Below are positions 1 to 11,884 of a DNA stretch of 64,000 bases, piece by piece. Below the pieces are notes generated by a model that saw nothing but the letters and a program-made list of their open reading frames with translations, had not been told where the DNA came from and did no database searches. Position 1 is the stretch's first letter, and each line of letters starts with the position of its first letter. The stretch is from Cylindrodendrum hubeiense (lineage: Eukaryota > Ascomycota > Sordariomycetes > Hypocreales > Nectriaceae): contig JAANBB010000056.1 in assembly GCA_014621425.1 (NCBI GenBank), positions 88,645 to 152,644 on the forward strand. The letters are read 5' to 3'. Made by a program: the position numbers and the translations under genes.

Positions 1-1337
1 AGAGAGGGGTAAAAAAGCCCAAATGCACTTTTCCTACCAATAGTGTGTTCACGAGTCGGTTGATCTTGAGCTTGCTGACCGCCATCTTTGATTCCCCAGT
101 TTAAATCAGCAAATCATGAACGAGAATTCCCAGCCTGATACGAAAATATTTATGTTTTCTGTCTATGTGTCGTCACGTAAAACCACGGGTGAGGCGAGCG
201 ATGTCCCTGTTCACTTGAGACTGAAACATGGCAGCAGGATTCAGGCTGGCAACATGCGGCTCGAAACGCCCACTTGAGGTATTTTAAATCGCAAGCTCAG
301 GTGTTACTCAAGGCCGCCTCAAGCTCTCAGGGATGGAAATGGTGGTGAAGGTATCTCAACCAACTATCTCATCAGCAACCGTTACGTTCTTCACTTTCTT
401 TGCCTGTTTTTGCTATGAGTGGTGCTTCACTATGTCGTTAATGGACTGGTAGGGATATAGATACAGAGCAATATAAATTGTAAGGCTATGAGGCTGGAAT
501 GGCTGTGGGATCAATCTTACCACCCTGAAAGTGCATCTCTTACGTGCGTGAATCCGTGTGACGTGTCAGGTTCACACAGAAAGCTCGTCGCCAACGAATG
601 ACGAGCATCATTGTGACTGTGGCATTTACTGGCAAAAGTGTTTGTCTCGGAGTGACTGCGGCATTCTGGCAAAAGTGTTTGTCTCGGAGTGACTGTTATA
701 CTCGTAGTAGGCTAATGCACTATGCCCATTACTCTGTCACATTCAAACCAAGGCGTAACCTAATCAGACAATTAAAAGCGATGTCACCAGCTTTTTATGT
801 GGCAGCTCGTTTTCTGTCCCTTGGCCACGTCTATTTTTGGAAAATGGCTGGACATTGCGGAGCTGAAAGACGATCCTGTAGGATTCTGGATGACCTCTCA
901 AAGTGTTCCGAAACGCTCAAGTTTACAAATAACCGGTGAATGTACTATCTGGCCCATTAGGCGAATCCACTTCTTGTGATGCCGGCAAGTATTTCCATCC
1001 TTCAAGCTCGGGATTGTCATATTGATAGGTTGGTCCACAAGCCACGGCGGCTACACTTCGGTCTTGAATGCATGGGAAGCCAAAAGAAGAAGAAAATGCA
1101 CATCGGTTCCAATTGGTCGTATCGTGAGACAATTACCTACCTGCTTGATTCAATGCCCCGTCTACACATTGACAGCCTGGTTCCTCAAAGAGCAATAGCC
1201 CAAGCCTCTAAAAGTACCTTCTCAGGATGAAGGTAGCAATTTCTCCTTTCCTAATTTCTCACAACTCCTCGTGACTGAAACCTCTCCGCGACCAATTCAA
1301 ACTCAGCCTCCACAAGTGTTCTTCACTTTCATCAAAC
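1..1337. other. Intergenic / upstream region of the Hsp70-like gene
   Basis: I see no convincing gene here. The open frames present are short, lack recognisable domains and overlap on both strands. Base composition is ordinary, unlike the AT-rich block after 3.7 kb. The last 100 bases before 1338 are rich in C, T and A (CACTTTCATCAAAC just before the ATG), as expected of a fungal 5' leader. A short tandem duplication at 613-695 is listed separately. Confidence 0.6.
613..695. repeat. Imperfect tandem duplication, about 38-bp unit, two copies plus a stub
   Basis: The units start with GTGACTG and run through GGCAAAAGTGTTTGTCTCGG. Copy one spans 613-651 (39 bp), copy two 652-688 (37 bp), and a 7-base stub follows at 689-695. 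The copies differ by a 2-base length change and a few substitutions. Confidence 0.85.
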
Positions 1338-3716
1338 ATGCCATTATTCAGCACAAAGTCTCAGCCTGACCCGACAAAGGGCAACAGCAGCTGGTCCCTG
1401 AAGAATATCGTCGACCGCGTAAAGAAGAAGAAGAATTCCGACCTGGACGACCTGATGATCATCGGTATTGACTTTGGTACAACGTATGCTCTCATTTCTA
1501 TGCAAGTTCCGGCAGTGATCAGCTGATCAAGTATAAGATACTCAGGCGCTGCTTGGGCTACCGTTGCAGACGTTGAGAACGACAGTGTGAATATTGTCAC
1601 ACGCTGGCCAAAATTTGGACTCTTAGAAGGCAAAGCTCCCACTGTTCTTTTCTATGAGGATGGGGCTACCATGTGGGGTTATGGAGTCCCTCGAGAAGTT
1701 GAGCCCATTCAGTGGTTCAAGCTGCTACTTCTTAAAGATGAAGATCAAGGGGAAGAGATTCGAAATCACGAGTATCTGGTAAAAGCTCGCAAGATGTTGG
1801 CAGACGAACAAAAGTCTACGACTGACGCTATTGCCGACTATCTAAAACTCTTGTGGCAGCATGTGCTTGAAACCATCGTCAAGGCCCGCGGTAAAAATGT
1901 TGTTGAGGCCCTCACATTCCACGTTGTTATCACTGTTCCAGCAATATGGAAAAACTATGCCCGCGACTCTATGTTCAAAGCTGCTAAGGAGGCAGGTATT
2001 CTGGCGCCTCGCCGTGCTGGAGCAACCACGCTCTCCTTTGCCCCCGAGCCCGAGGCTGCAGCTCTTTCCTCTATTTGCGAACGCGGAGAGGATATCAACG
2101 AAGGCGATGTCTACGTCATTTGCGACGCCGGTGGAGGAACAGTAGTGAGTTTTAGTAATTTCTTCGTCTTTGGAGTTACGTGTTGTGATGTCTGAATTAC
2201 AGCTCATTGCTTCTAGGATCTAATCAGCTACAAAGTTGAAAGTACGGATCCGATCACCCTTCAGGAAGCAGTTGTTGGTTCAGGTTCGTTCGACTTCCCG
2301 CATGTTACCTCTAGCTCATTCACCAGACTCATAACAACTTGCTATGTAGGTGGTCTTTGTGGCGGTATCTTCATCGACCAAGAGTTTCAACGTATCTGCA
2401 AAGCAAGACTGGGTCGTCATTGGAGCAGCCTGAGCCAAACCGGTATCTTGGAGATCATGAAAGATGAGTGGGAGCACGGAATCAAGCGACACTTTAGGCC
2501 CGAGGATACTTCCAAAGAATTCGTTGTCAAGATTCCTGCCGAGGCTTTTAAAAACGCCGGAGCAAGCAGTATGAATGACAGCTCCAAAAAGCCAATTATC
2601 AAAGACGGCAGGATCCACTTCACCAGGTAAGTAATATGGACTCTTCCTAACTTGATTGCGAGTCTAATAGACGCAACCAATTAGCGAGAACATTGAACGA
2701 ACCTTTAATAAGAGCTTCTCCGATATCGCTAGCCTCCTCGATAAGCAAATCCAGCAGGCGAAGAAGTCCAAGCTATCCGTCAAGGTGAGCTATCGGGTTC
2801 TTGCTACTTTCCAGTCATGATCAGCTTACTGATATTTCTTAGGGTATTATACTTGTGGGAGGACTTGGCTGTAGTCCATACCTCCAGGACTTTCTAGAAG
2901 TCAAGTACAAGCGACAGAATATTGAAGTTTTACAAACAGACGGAATGAAACCGTAAGTCCCCTCCATTATCAGTGGTAGCAGGTAGTTCAGGCTTACCGA
3001 TCATAAGGCGAACGGCAATCTGTCGTGGAGCTGTCTATAAAGGCTTAATCGACGGCTCGGAAGCTGCAGCTACAGCTGGACCTGGAACAAGACAAGGGCG
3101 AAGAGCCAAAGCACCCCTTGAGCATAAGAGCCCAGTGACTGTTACTTCGACAATATCAAGGCTGAGTCTTGGAGTCAGTTTTGCAACCGAGTTCAATGAC
3201 GAATTACATGACGACATAGACAAGTACTGGGATGAGACCGAGGATAGTTATCAGGTTTCAGGCATTATGGATTGGTATATCAAGAAGGTTCGTCAATTAT
3301 AGCCGTATAACCACCGATATCAAGTTTCCCAAATACTGACTTCCGAGCACCGGGTTCAGGGTCGAAACGTACAAAAGCACGAGCCAGTGAGGCGGTCGTT
3401 CTATCGGATGTTTGAAAGCCCTAGTGAGTACGAGACATACTGCTCTTATGCGTCTGAAGACATACTGCAGTGTGATCGTGAAAACCCATCTAGCAAGCAG
3501 GATTCATCAGTGACAAGATTTTGCGAAGTGAAGCTAGACATCACAACGCAATTCGAATTACTCGAGGAGTATGAAACTCGCAGTGGGAAAAAAAGGAAAA
3601 GGATTGTGTTTGATATAGAAATGGTCCCATCAGGGGCATCGGTTGAGTTTGCGGTCTACTATGAAGATAGAAAGATTGGATCAAGTGGTATAGGAAATGT
3701 GACTGGCGCTGAGTGA
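1338..3716 (+). CDS. Hsp70-like (HSPA12-type) ATPase, 8 exons, 647 aa
   Basis: Exons by splice signals: 1338-1483, 1538-2144, 2217-2283, 2350-2626, 2685-2784, 2843-2952, 3008-3287, 3360-3716; they total 648 codons including the stop. The product carries the actin-like ATPase fold of Hsp70: the phosphate-1 loop (IGIDFGTTYSG, residues about 43-53, split by intron 1), the phosphate-2 loop (VICDAGGGTVDL, across intron 2) and the adenosine motif (IILVGGLGCSPYL, exon 6). The C-terminus lacks the canonical Hsp70 substrate-binding domain and EEVD tail; this layout is typical of the large family of fungal HSPA12-like proteins of unknown function. The lysine- and serine-rich N-terminus (residues 1-40) has no signal peptide. 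The gene is intact although RIP-mutated repeats begin within a few hundred bases of its stop. Family assignment is firm; the client or role is unknown. Confidence 0.9.
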
Positions 3717-4279
3717 TGAGTTGGTATGAAATCCTTTCTTAAAGCTTAATTTAGGGTTATGTTTTACTATCTTAAGCTATCTTGCTAGAATGCTTTTTCC
3801 TAGCCTCCAGTTCACGCTCTGTTTATCTTAAATGAGTTATTAAATTGAGTGAAATGATATCGTGTGAGGTGATAAGGGAATTATTTAGATAAAATAAACT
3901 TAAAATACTCAAGATTGAATCAGAGTTATAATTAATTAAAATTCACACTTAAGTGAGTTATTAATATCTTAATTAACTTTTGTAATGCGGTGTGCGTAGA
4001 GGCAGCTGTACTATATAATAGGTGTGTGGCACGGCATGATTGCGGTTTACTGCGATTACTGCTTGATCTTTTGCCTCAGCGGTCACTGGCCTATTGCAAC
4101 AGGCAATAGTGCCCCTAGCCCTGTTACAGCTTTATAATTTATCAATCTTGTTCTTTTTTTTTAAAAAATAAAGCTCAGGATTATAAGTCAAGATGGAAAA
4201 TTAATTATTTTTTCTTTTTCCTTTTTTTCTTTCTCTTTTATTATCTCCTTTACTTTCTCACTTTTTTTTCGAATATATA

Positions 4280-5075
4280 GTAGATAATACCAAGATACTA
4301 TTATACTAATAATATTATTTCTACTATCTAATTTATTATCCTAGCTAGATCTTTTCTAACTATTATTTGATCTCAATATATATTTATTTAGTATTATATA
4401 TACTATATAATTATATAAAAAGATCTTTTATACTTAATTATCTTCATATATTAATAATAATATATTAGCTATACTGTAAGGCTCCGGGCTGCATGCCCAT
4501 ACTTCAATAGACCCTCTGCTGGTTGAGGCAAAGGATCAAGCAATTCCAGTAAGCTGCGCTACTAGAATTGTGCCATATAACTTATATAAGGGGCCGAGGC
4601 GCGCAGAGCCTTCGCCAAATGGCGCGCATACTGTGTTGGGGGCAGCAGACAGCCTGGAGTTTCAATGACAGCAAGGGCCTAAGACTTTAGCCATTCACTA
4701 ATTAAAGCTGTGCAAGCTGCTCGATCAATATGACATGCTTTTTCCTTCTCCCAATTAATATACTATCTTTGACTTAACTTCCATTCCCATTGACCAAGCT
4801 GTCACAGAAACTTTTATCGCTTCCTTTCCATCCTTCCAATGGATGCACTTAAAGGCATATGATCAGATACTTCTGGCATCCCCATCCCCTGGTTGTGTTC
4901 GAAATCTTCCATCATCTTCTTTTCTTTCCTTCCCTCCAGCTACCCTATAAGTGAGTGTGGGCTGCACTAAAGGGTCATCTCTACTAGTTAAATACTAATC
5001 TCTTATATATACCTCTTGTAAAAAGAAAGTTATAAGATATAATCTTTCCTATTCTTATTCATAATAATATTAAAC
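4280..5075 (-). repeat. Decayed LINE 3'-region fragment, interrupted
   Basis: Segments 4280-4470 and 4985-5075 resemble 9090-9250 and 9240-9360 of the nested LINE in the same order and orientation (shared words include ACTAATAATAT, TATATAAAARAGATCTT and RAAGTTATAARAT). In the LINE, this stretch read on the minus strand corresponds to the region after the reverse transcriptase, in the ORF2 C-terminus. I therefore read this as a second, older LINE relic, split by about 500 bp of less mutated DNA. The similarity was aligned by eye and is diverged. Confidence 0.45.
4475..4975. other. Less-mutated island inside the left LINE relic
   Basis: About 500 bp of near-normal base composition inside RIP-decayed DNA. 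It contains GGCTCCGGGCTGC near the left edge and a TGGGCTGCACTA end on the right. The right end read backwards (TAGTGCAGCCCACACTC) resembles hAT-type termini, but no convincing left partner or target duplication is visible. No coding potential was recognised. Confidence 0.35.
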
Positions 5076-5077
5076 TA

Positions 5078-5127
5078 ACATACTTAATAAGTGAGTGGGC
5101 CAAACAAGTAAGTGGGCCAAAAATCCC
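5078..5127 (+). repeat. Left terminal inverted repeat of the outer Fot1-like element
   Basis: It starts ACATACTTAATAAGTGAGTG and contains two copies of AGTGGGCCAAA-like sequence. It matches the reverse complement of 26772-26821 except at a few positions, mostly C/T or G/A changes. TA precedes it at 5076-5077. Confidence 0.92.
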
Positions 5128-5149
5128 TCAATCTCTCATCTTTTCAATT

Positions 5150-6195
5150 GATCAATTAATTCTCAACTACCAAAGATATCTCGACTAAATAAAGAGGGAA
5201 ATATCCTTCTTGCTCTTCAAGCCCTTCAAAATGACCTAAAATTAAGTATCCGGAGTGCCGCAGAAATCTATAATATACATCATAATACCTTATGTCGCCG
5301 GCAAAAAGGCATACCATCTTAACATAATACTATCCCCAAATCACGCAGGTTATCTGATCTAGAGGAACAGACTATTATTCAATTCATTCTCGATCTAGAT
5401 TCGCGAGGATTTCCCCCGTGATTGCGTGGTGTTAAAGAAATAGCTAACTGACTGCTTGCTGACCGCGACACGTTATTTGTCGGCAAGTATTAAGCTTCCA
5501 ACTTCATTAAGTGATAACTAGAGCTTAAGATGTGTTTTTTTTTATAAATATAACTATTAGAGGGCTAAATGCGAAGATCTAACTATTATTTGCAATTAGT
5601 TCTAGCTTATAGAGAATATAATTATAAAATATAATATTAATCTAATTAATATTTATAATTTTAATAAGACTAATTTTATAATAAGTATAATTATAAGTGG
5701 AATAGTTATTATAGATATAGATAGATATAAAAACCTGAAATCAGTCTAGCCTGAAAACTGAGAATAGGTTATAGTTATTTAGATAATTAATATAGAAGGC
5801 TAGGTGATCTAGCTATTTATTATAATTATAAGCTAATATTACCTAGCTAGTTAATACCGGGAAAATAACTTCTTAGATAATTAAGCTATTATAATAACTT
5901 AAAATAGCTAGACTAATAATAAGATAGGTCTTAAATAACTTAAATATTTTAATTAGTATATAAAGGATTAATTAATTAGTTATTATTATCTTCTAATCCT
6001 TAATAAGTATAAAAGTTATCACTCTATTAATTTTAAGAAATATTATAAAGAGAATAATATTATTATACTTTATATACTACCTTATTTATCTTATCTATTC
6101 TAGTTTCTTAATATTAAGTACTTTAAATCACTTAAAACTATATATAATTAAATAATTAAATAATTAAATAATTAATTAAATACTCTATAACCTAT
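5150..6195 (+). pseudogene. Fot1-like transposase, 5' piece (helix-turn-helix, CENP-B-type and DDE domains), RIP-mutated
   Basis: Reading the plus strand through several stops gives an N-terminal helix-turn-helix with a phrase like SIRSAAEIYNI, a CENP-B/Tc5-type DNA-binding segment (LSDLEEQTIIQFILDLDSRG), a YQRAKCED-like phrase, and the catalytic DDE part with LLILN (family: LLILDGHESH) followed by ILPYLSYLFQFL (family: PPHSSHLLQPLD). Many stops sit where CAA, CAG or TGG would be expected, as RIP produces. Reading decays at about 6183-6195, where the LINE inserted. The piece at 26058-26715 continues the same protein. Confidence 0.85.
6183..6195 (+). repeat. Left copy of the 13-bp candidate LINE target-site duplication
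   Basis: CTCTATAACCTAT here is identical to 26058-26070. It lies exactly where the Fot1 transposase reading frame stops and resumes. It is followed by TTATTTATTT, which on the minus strand would be the A-rich 3' end of the LINE. Confidence 0.75.
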
Positions 6196-6289
6196 TTATT
6201 TATTTAGCATACTCTAACCTACTTATTTAACTAAGCCTATAATACCTCTATACTTGTCTATATAAGGGGAAAAACCAGTTTCCCGGGGA

Positions 6290-7760
6290 AAAAACCTCAC
6301 TCTACTCTCACTCATTATTTGCGCATCGTGCACTCATCACCTTTAACTCTCTCCTGTAAAAAAATTCCCTGATTAGCGACTATTAGCACTAGCGGGGAAA
6401 ATTTTCACAGGCCCACCAAATCTGGCTGCTGAAGGTGCTGGTGCCCCTCAGGGCACTAACAGCACAATAAAGGAAGGATTGAGAGAGTTAACTTCCTTTA
6501 CACAGCAGCCACAGCCATAGCCCAAGGGCTCCGGCTATGATCGAAGCCTATTGCCCTGACCAGCTGGACAGCTATAATAGCAGCAGCAGCAATCACGGTA
6601 CCAGTTTCAATCTAGGTGGGCTACGGCCTCGGCCACAGCCTCCCGGCTCCGACTACAGATAGCCTTTCTGGCTTCGATCTTTACCCTGACTTCCTGTCTC
6701 GGTCCTTAGGCGCATAAGACCACCGCGTCTTAGCACCTGCTTAGGCCTCCGGGTCTGAGCTGCCTTGGCCTCCGGGCCTCGGCACCTAGGTGTGTAAGAT
6801 CACTGTATCTTAGTACCTGCTTGGGCCTCTGGGCCTGAGCTACCTTGGCCTCCGGGCCTAGGTTACTAGGACCTCCGGGTCTTAGATGTCTCGATCTACG
6901 GATCTTGGCTGTGAATCCAGGTCTATAAGAAGTCACAGAATCGGGCTACTCATAGGCATTAGGGTTCTGGTTAGATGGCCCTGATCAATGGATGCTGGCT
7001 GTAGTGGTTTTTCCCTCTATCTCTCGCGAGGTTTTCCTATCTATAGTTATTCCTATTATACAGATCTCGATTTCTAGAGGTCTTGAAATGCTAGCAGGTA
7101 GGAATAGGAATACTAGAGAATTCCAAGCTGGTTAATAAATATAGGTTATTAATATCCGCCTGACAATCCGCTGACGGATATCGGGCTTGAAATAATAGGT
7201 TAAATAGGGCTACTTAATTGCTAGATGGAAGAGGAAGAAGGGTTACAGTCTAGGACTGTAGGTCCGGGCTATAAGCCTTTAATACCTATAGCTCTCAGCC
7301 CCGGGGTACTGTATGTATTTCAGGTTCCTTCAGCTGTTAACACTAGCCTAGTATATTATCTTGCCCGTAGGGGATTCTGTAAATATCTCTAGTTCTCTAA
7401 TAGCTATCTTCATGACGGTAATAATATAATAACAATAACAACAACAACACTCATCGCCTTCTACTCTTATTATAGTGCTTAATGACGAGCTGATCTAAGG
7501 TGTTAGTGTTTTAGCCCTGGTCTCAGGGCCAGTTTCACTATAGTCAGGGTAATGCGGATTCACATCGCCCTCAATAAGCGGGACCGGATATCAGGGCTTC
7601 TAGCTCCGGGCCCACTCAGTTATGGTGGTATTATCATACCGGGTTTCAGTGAATCACTGTAGTGTGTACTACCGCCTGTTTATTTACACCGCTATTATTA
7701 TATTCAAGTTACTGTGTTTATGTGTCATAATTGCTTTAACTACCTTGTCTTTACGTGTTC
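6290..7760. other. GC-richer, little-RIPed island in the left part of the repeat block
   Basis: After a TATATAAGGGGAAAAACC stretch at about 6261, the sequence changes to near-normal composition with GC-rich words, Gln/Ser-type triplets (AGCAGCAGCAGC near 6580) and an 80-bp tandem duplication. Short open frames on both strands have no recognisable domain. The contrast with the surrounding decay suggests a separate unit, perhaps a later arrival, or the LINE 3' untranslated part. I cannot decide between these. Confidence 0.4.
6714..6870. repeat. 80-bp tandem duplication with GGCCTCCGGG sub-repeats
   Basis: Two units, about 6714-6793 and 6794-6870, share TAAGAYCACYGYRTCTTAG, ACCTGCTTRGGCCTC and CTTGGCCTCCGGGCCT at a period of 80 bases. 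The motif CCTCCGGG(T/C)CT recurs within units and again just after. A minus-strand open frame at 6730-6936 is only a by-product of the repeat. Confidence 0.75.
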
Positions 7761-8999
7761 GCGGTGATTGAACAGCTATCTGCGATATGTTACTCGCAGT
7801 ATAAAGCTACTATCTCTTTTATCTCTCTCCCTCTCTTTCTTTCTTCCTTCTTTTATTATTAATACCTATCTTTATAAGTACTTTCCTCTTTTATTTTATA
7901 CTCGCTTCTATTATATATCACTAACTTCTCTAGTATTAGGTTTATCCTCTACCTCTAATATCACATTCCCCTTCTTCTTCCTGGCTCTAAGCCCTTTTAC
8001 TACTTATAGTATATACCCTCCTCCTTTATATCTTCTCTTACTAACTCTGTCTAGATATCCGGTTCTATATCTCACTCACACTACACTTATAGTATTATCC
8101 TTAATATACCTAATCTGATTCCTTATCTCCATTATACCTAATATATTACTAGTACTAATAACACTCTAATTATATTCTATATTCCTAGAGGGTATTCTGG
8201 TTATTATACTATATATATTAATAGCTATAAATCATACCACTATATAAGTACTCTATCTTCAATTTGTCTTTTATATTATTAACTTACTTAACCTATTCAC
8301 AGTCTTATTATACTTACTTACTAGTTTTATATAAAGATCTAGACTTAGAATACCTCGGGTATTCACTTAGTATATTCACAATTTGCTTTCTTATTACCTT
8401 CTCTTCACTTTTATATACTAATTCTTACAGGCTCTTACCTGTTTTAATATTATGATAATTAAATTTCTATATACTTCTTATAAGGAGATTATAACTAATT
8501 ATCACTCTCTATCCTACTTAGCCTCTATGTCTAGGATAGAGAAGTTAGCTAAAACTAACTACTTATTTTAATATCTTTCCTATAATATAAGTATAATTCT
8601 CTCTGACTATAGCCTTCCCTAGCTTACTAGCTTAAATAATAATAATAATTCTAGTAATTCTATTTCTAACTATATCTACTAGTCTATTAAGGGTAATAAT
8701 AGTAATAATTCTAGTATTAAGATATATATAATACACTTATATACCACTAGTACCACTAATATTAATAGTACTGAGTCTGGGATAGATATGGATAATAATA
8801 ATAAGAATAAGGATAATAATAAGAGAGAGAGTAGTAAGGATAGTAATAGTAATAATAATAATAGTATTAATAATAATAAGAATAATTAAGATAGTTTTGA
8901 TAATATCTGAACTTAGATGTGGTATAGGTATTCTAATTATAATACTCTTTTAAGAGATCTTTTTATTTAAGTTCTTTTTAGCTTAATAATACTCTCTAC
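7761..8999. other. AT-rich, pyrimidine-rich and Asn-codon-rich stretch without a recognised gene
   Basis: 7800-8110 is a long CT-rich tract that keeps frames open by composition alone. 8640-8890 is made of AAT/AGT/GAT-like triplets on the plus strand, which look like a RIP-decayed acidic Asp/Ser-rich segment (D to N). I could not assign either strand to a known protein. Confidence 0.4.
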
Positions 9000-9806
9000 T
9001 TTATTATTATTATCTCTATATCTCTTCTATTAATCTGGTAATTTACTATTCCTTCTAGAATTATATTATAAATTTAAACTAGTATAGTTATATTATACTA
9101 AGATATTATCATACTAATAATATAGCTTTTCTTAATTAGCTTAGAGTATTAGCCAGGTCCCTCCTAGTCTCTATTAGATAATCCCTATTCCTATCCCTCT
9201 AATATTATATATATTATAAGATTATATAAAAGAGATCTTCTCTAGCTCTCCTATATTTATATATTAGTATTAATATGTTAGTTATACCTTATATAAAGAG
9301 AAAGTTATAAAATGCTATCTTCCTAATCCTTATTTATATTAATATAGTGCTAATATATTTAGGTTATTCTTTGTGTATTTTTAAATATATCTAAGAATTA
9401 AATTTCTCTATATCTATTTATAGTAATAGTTAATAGGGGTAATTATATTATAATTTATTTATTTCTTACTATTACTATCTCTTCTATTAGTTTTCTATTC
9501 TTATTATTAGGTTCTCTCTAAGTTATTCCTAATATTTATATTAAATAATGGATTTTTCTTATAATTTATATTAGGATCTATAATATTAGTAAAGTATATT
9601 TATAATGTGTTATTATATCTTAACTATTAGCCCTTAGATTTCTATTATATATATATTTATAAGAGCCTTATCTAATTTTCTATTTATATATAGATCTAGA
9701 GGAGAGATATCTAATTTAATCTCTAGGGATCTAGTTAATATTATCTTATAAGCTCTAGTTATAAGTTATAGGCACTTTATCTATATCTTAACTATTATTC
9801 TTACTA
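9000..9806 (-). pseudogene. LINE ORF2 post-RT and C-terminal region, RIP-mutated
   Basis: The minus strand reads RAYKIILTRSLEIKLDISPL at about 9.7 kb, matching the conserved GAFRTTSTxALEVELxLPPL phrase that follows the reverse transcriptase in Tad-type LINEs. Further on, LALYQYKQGLGRWHFITF (near 9.3 kb) resembles the QxRTGKxGLxxFL region before the C-terminal zinc finger. This places the rest of the LINE ORF2 on the far side of the gypsy insertion. Confidence 0.65.
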
Positions 9807-10241
9807 TTATAGAACCTGGTAATAATAGGATATTAGTGTTATCCTCGATAGTATACCTCACTATATTATAGCAGTCTAGACTAGCTAGAGGAAATACCCA
9901 GGGATATTTCCAAGGATTAGAAAAAGAAATTAGCTAGAAATCCTGAGATGCACTCTGGACAGTTCCTGGATTTCCGTGGGATTTCCTAGAATATGGGAAA
10001 AGTAATTCTAGGGAAATCCCTAGGATTTCCTTGGGAAAGTTAATCTTATTTTCTGAGCCTTTCCGAGAATTAATAGAGGATTTCCCTTAGATTTCCTAGA
10101 GATTTTCTGAGTATATAATACTCTGGGAAATCTCTAGAAATCTTAAAAGTTATCTTTCTTTCTATATTTAATTATATAATAATAAAGAAGATTTACTTTA
10201 TTATTCCTNTANTAATTCTTAGATAGTNNNTTTTTNTTNTT
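9807..10241 (+). repeat. 5' LTR of the gypsy element
   Basis: It begins TTATAGAACCTGGTAATAAT and shares its whole length with 19948-20381, including several GGGAAATC/GGATTTCC-like words in both orientations (internal short palindromes around TCTAGGGAAATCCCTAGG). Several undetermined bases lie near its right end (10209-10240). Confidence 0.85.
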
Positions 10242-10670
10242 CTTATNTATTATATGATTAATNGTAAATTNTNTATTAATTTANTAGTAATTATATANTT
10301 CNCTNTAATTATATAANTCNNTATAATNNNTANATATTAGNACTTTNTNGAAAACTNNTCTTTANNTATTATTAATTNCNNGATATCTATTATTANTTTA
10401 TTAAGGAGATNCTTATTAAANTAANTAATAAGAAATAGNNNAGGATAGAGGAAGATATTANTATTAAAACTTTNTNATAATAAANNGAAGAGTANNTAAT
10501 CNNTNTAAGNGAGNTTTAGAATNTNTATTATTNTATTTAATTAATATAATTTATAAACTNNTAGAATTATAATTATAATCTTATTATAAATAGTCTATAA
10601 ANCTANNAATATAANCNTAAATANCTTAAATATAGAATATAATTATATANNTATATTAANTATCTNNATT
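10209..10670. other. Cluster of undetermined bases (N) next to the 5' LTR
   Basis: Dozens of single or double N calls are scattered through 10209-10670, and two more follow a poly-A run at 17082-17084. The pattern of isolated Ns, rather than one gap, suggests conflicting reads from collapsed repeat copies. The primer-binding site of the retrotransposon would lie here and cannot be read. Confidence 0.8.
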
Positions 10671-11884
10671 ATCTTATTTATTATAAAGGTAAATTATATA
10701 TTAATTAAATATCCCTTCTAGGTCTATTAATAATTATAACTAATATAAGATTAGCTAGTATATAGCTAGATCCTCTAGCTAATATGAGATTATAATATTA
10801 AGAATTATCTGATTCTCTTATAAGGAGTGATAATTATATAAGCTTATATCTTCTATTATAAATACTAACTAATAGATCTCTGGTCTGACCTTTAGTTTTA
10901 TTTCTAGATTTAGTAATCAGTATATTTCCAATAGTTATTATAACTAATAAGTAATTCTAATAGTTATTAGATAATATATAATCTACTCTAATAAGTATAG
11001 ATAATACCTATATCCGCTTTTAGCTAGAAGAAGTAGGATAGTTCTAATCTCTAGGAACTTATAATAAATAATTTAATAATATTATTATAAATAGTATTAA
11101 AACTATTTACTAGTAAGTGAAATATTTTAATAATACTCTAACCTAATATATAATTAAAAGACTAAAATATAAAATATTATTAATAGTAAATATCCTATAA
11201 TTTCTCTTAGAATTCGCTCTTAATTAATATAATAATAATCTAGATAATATTTAGTAGAGTGCTTATATAAATATTATTATTAGACTTAGATATTAATATA
11301 ATTTACTTAAAGAATAATTCTAGATATAGACTAATATTATCTTATAATCTTTTAATAAATTGAGGTATATCCTTTAAGATATTTATAATTAGATAGACTT
11401 CTATATCTAGATATTTTAGATAAAATATTAATCTATTATAACTAGATATAATAATATATAGTTAAAATTAATTATCTTTATTAAATTAAATAGTCTTTTA
11501 TATAAAAAACTAATAGTTCTAATTCTATTATAAATACTTTCCAAATAGATTAAGTAATATATATATATAATATTAAATCTTTATTATATTATTATTAAGA
11601 GAAATCTTAAAGACTAGATAAATAAATCTAGATAAAGATAAAATATATTTTCTTATTTAAATTTAAATATTTCCTATTCTATCTAACTAGAAATAATAAG
11701 ATTTATTAAGATCCTAGAATAATTATATAATATTCTAAATAAAAGTTATAATACTAGAAATTAATATACTCCCTAGAATACTTATAGATTTAGAATATTA
11801 ATTCTATATCTATAGATTCTAATTATATTTAGATCTCTAGGTATTAATCCTTCTAATTAAATCTTAATTAAAATATTATTAGAA

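Larger units (their letters stand above)
3717..5077. other. AT-rich flank left of the outer transposon
   Basis: The sequence becomes strongly AT-rich from about 3740, with long A/T runs and TA-rich words typical of RIP. No gene is visible. It contains a short less-mutated patch (about 4005-4135), a decayed LINE fragment (about 4280-5075) and a GC-richer island inside that fragment (about 4475-4975), listed separately. Confidence 0.6.

Noticed and set aside
598..1230. Overlapping open frames upstream of the Hsp70-like gene
   Set aside because: Short, no domains, partly produced by the tandem duplication at 613-695, and overlapping on both strands.
4490..4600. tRNA-like or SINE-like segment (TAGTAGCGCAG on the minus strand resembling an A box)
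   Set aside because: No matching B box or cloverleaf could be found.
6730..6936. Minus-strand frame rich in Arg, Pro and Gly
   Set aside because: It is a translation of the 80-bp tandem repeat with GGCCTCCGGG units, not a conserved protein.
7768..8455. Leu/Ser/Tyr-rich frames that look like membrane proteins
   Set aside because: They arise from long pyrimidine-rich and TA-rich tracts in RIP-affected DNA, and no homologous pattern is visible.
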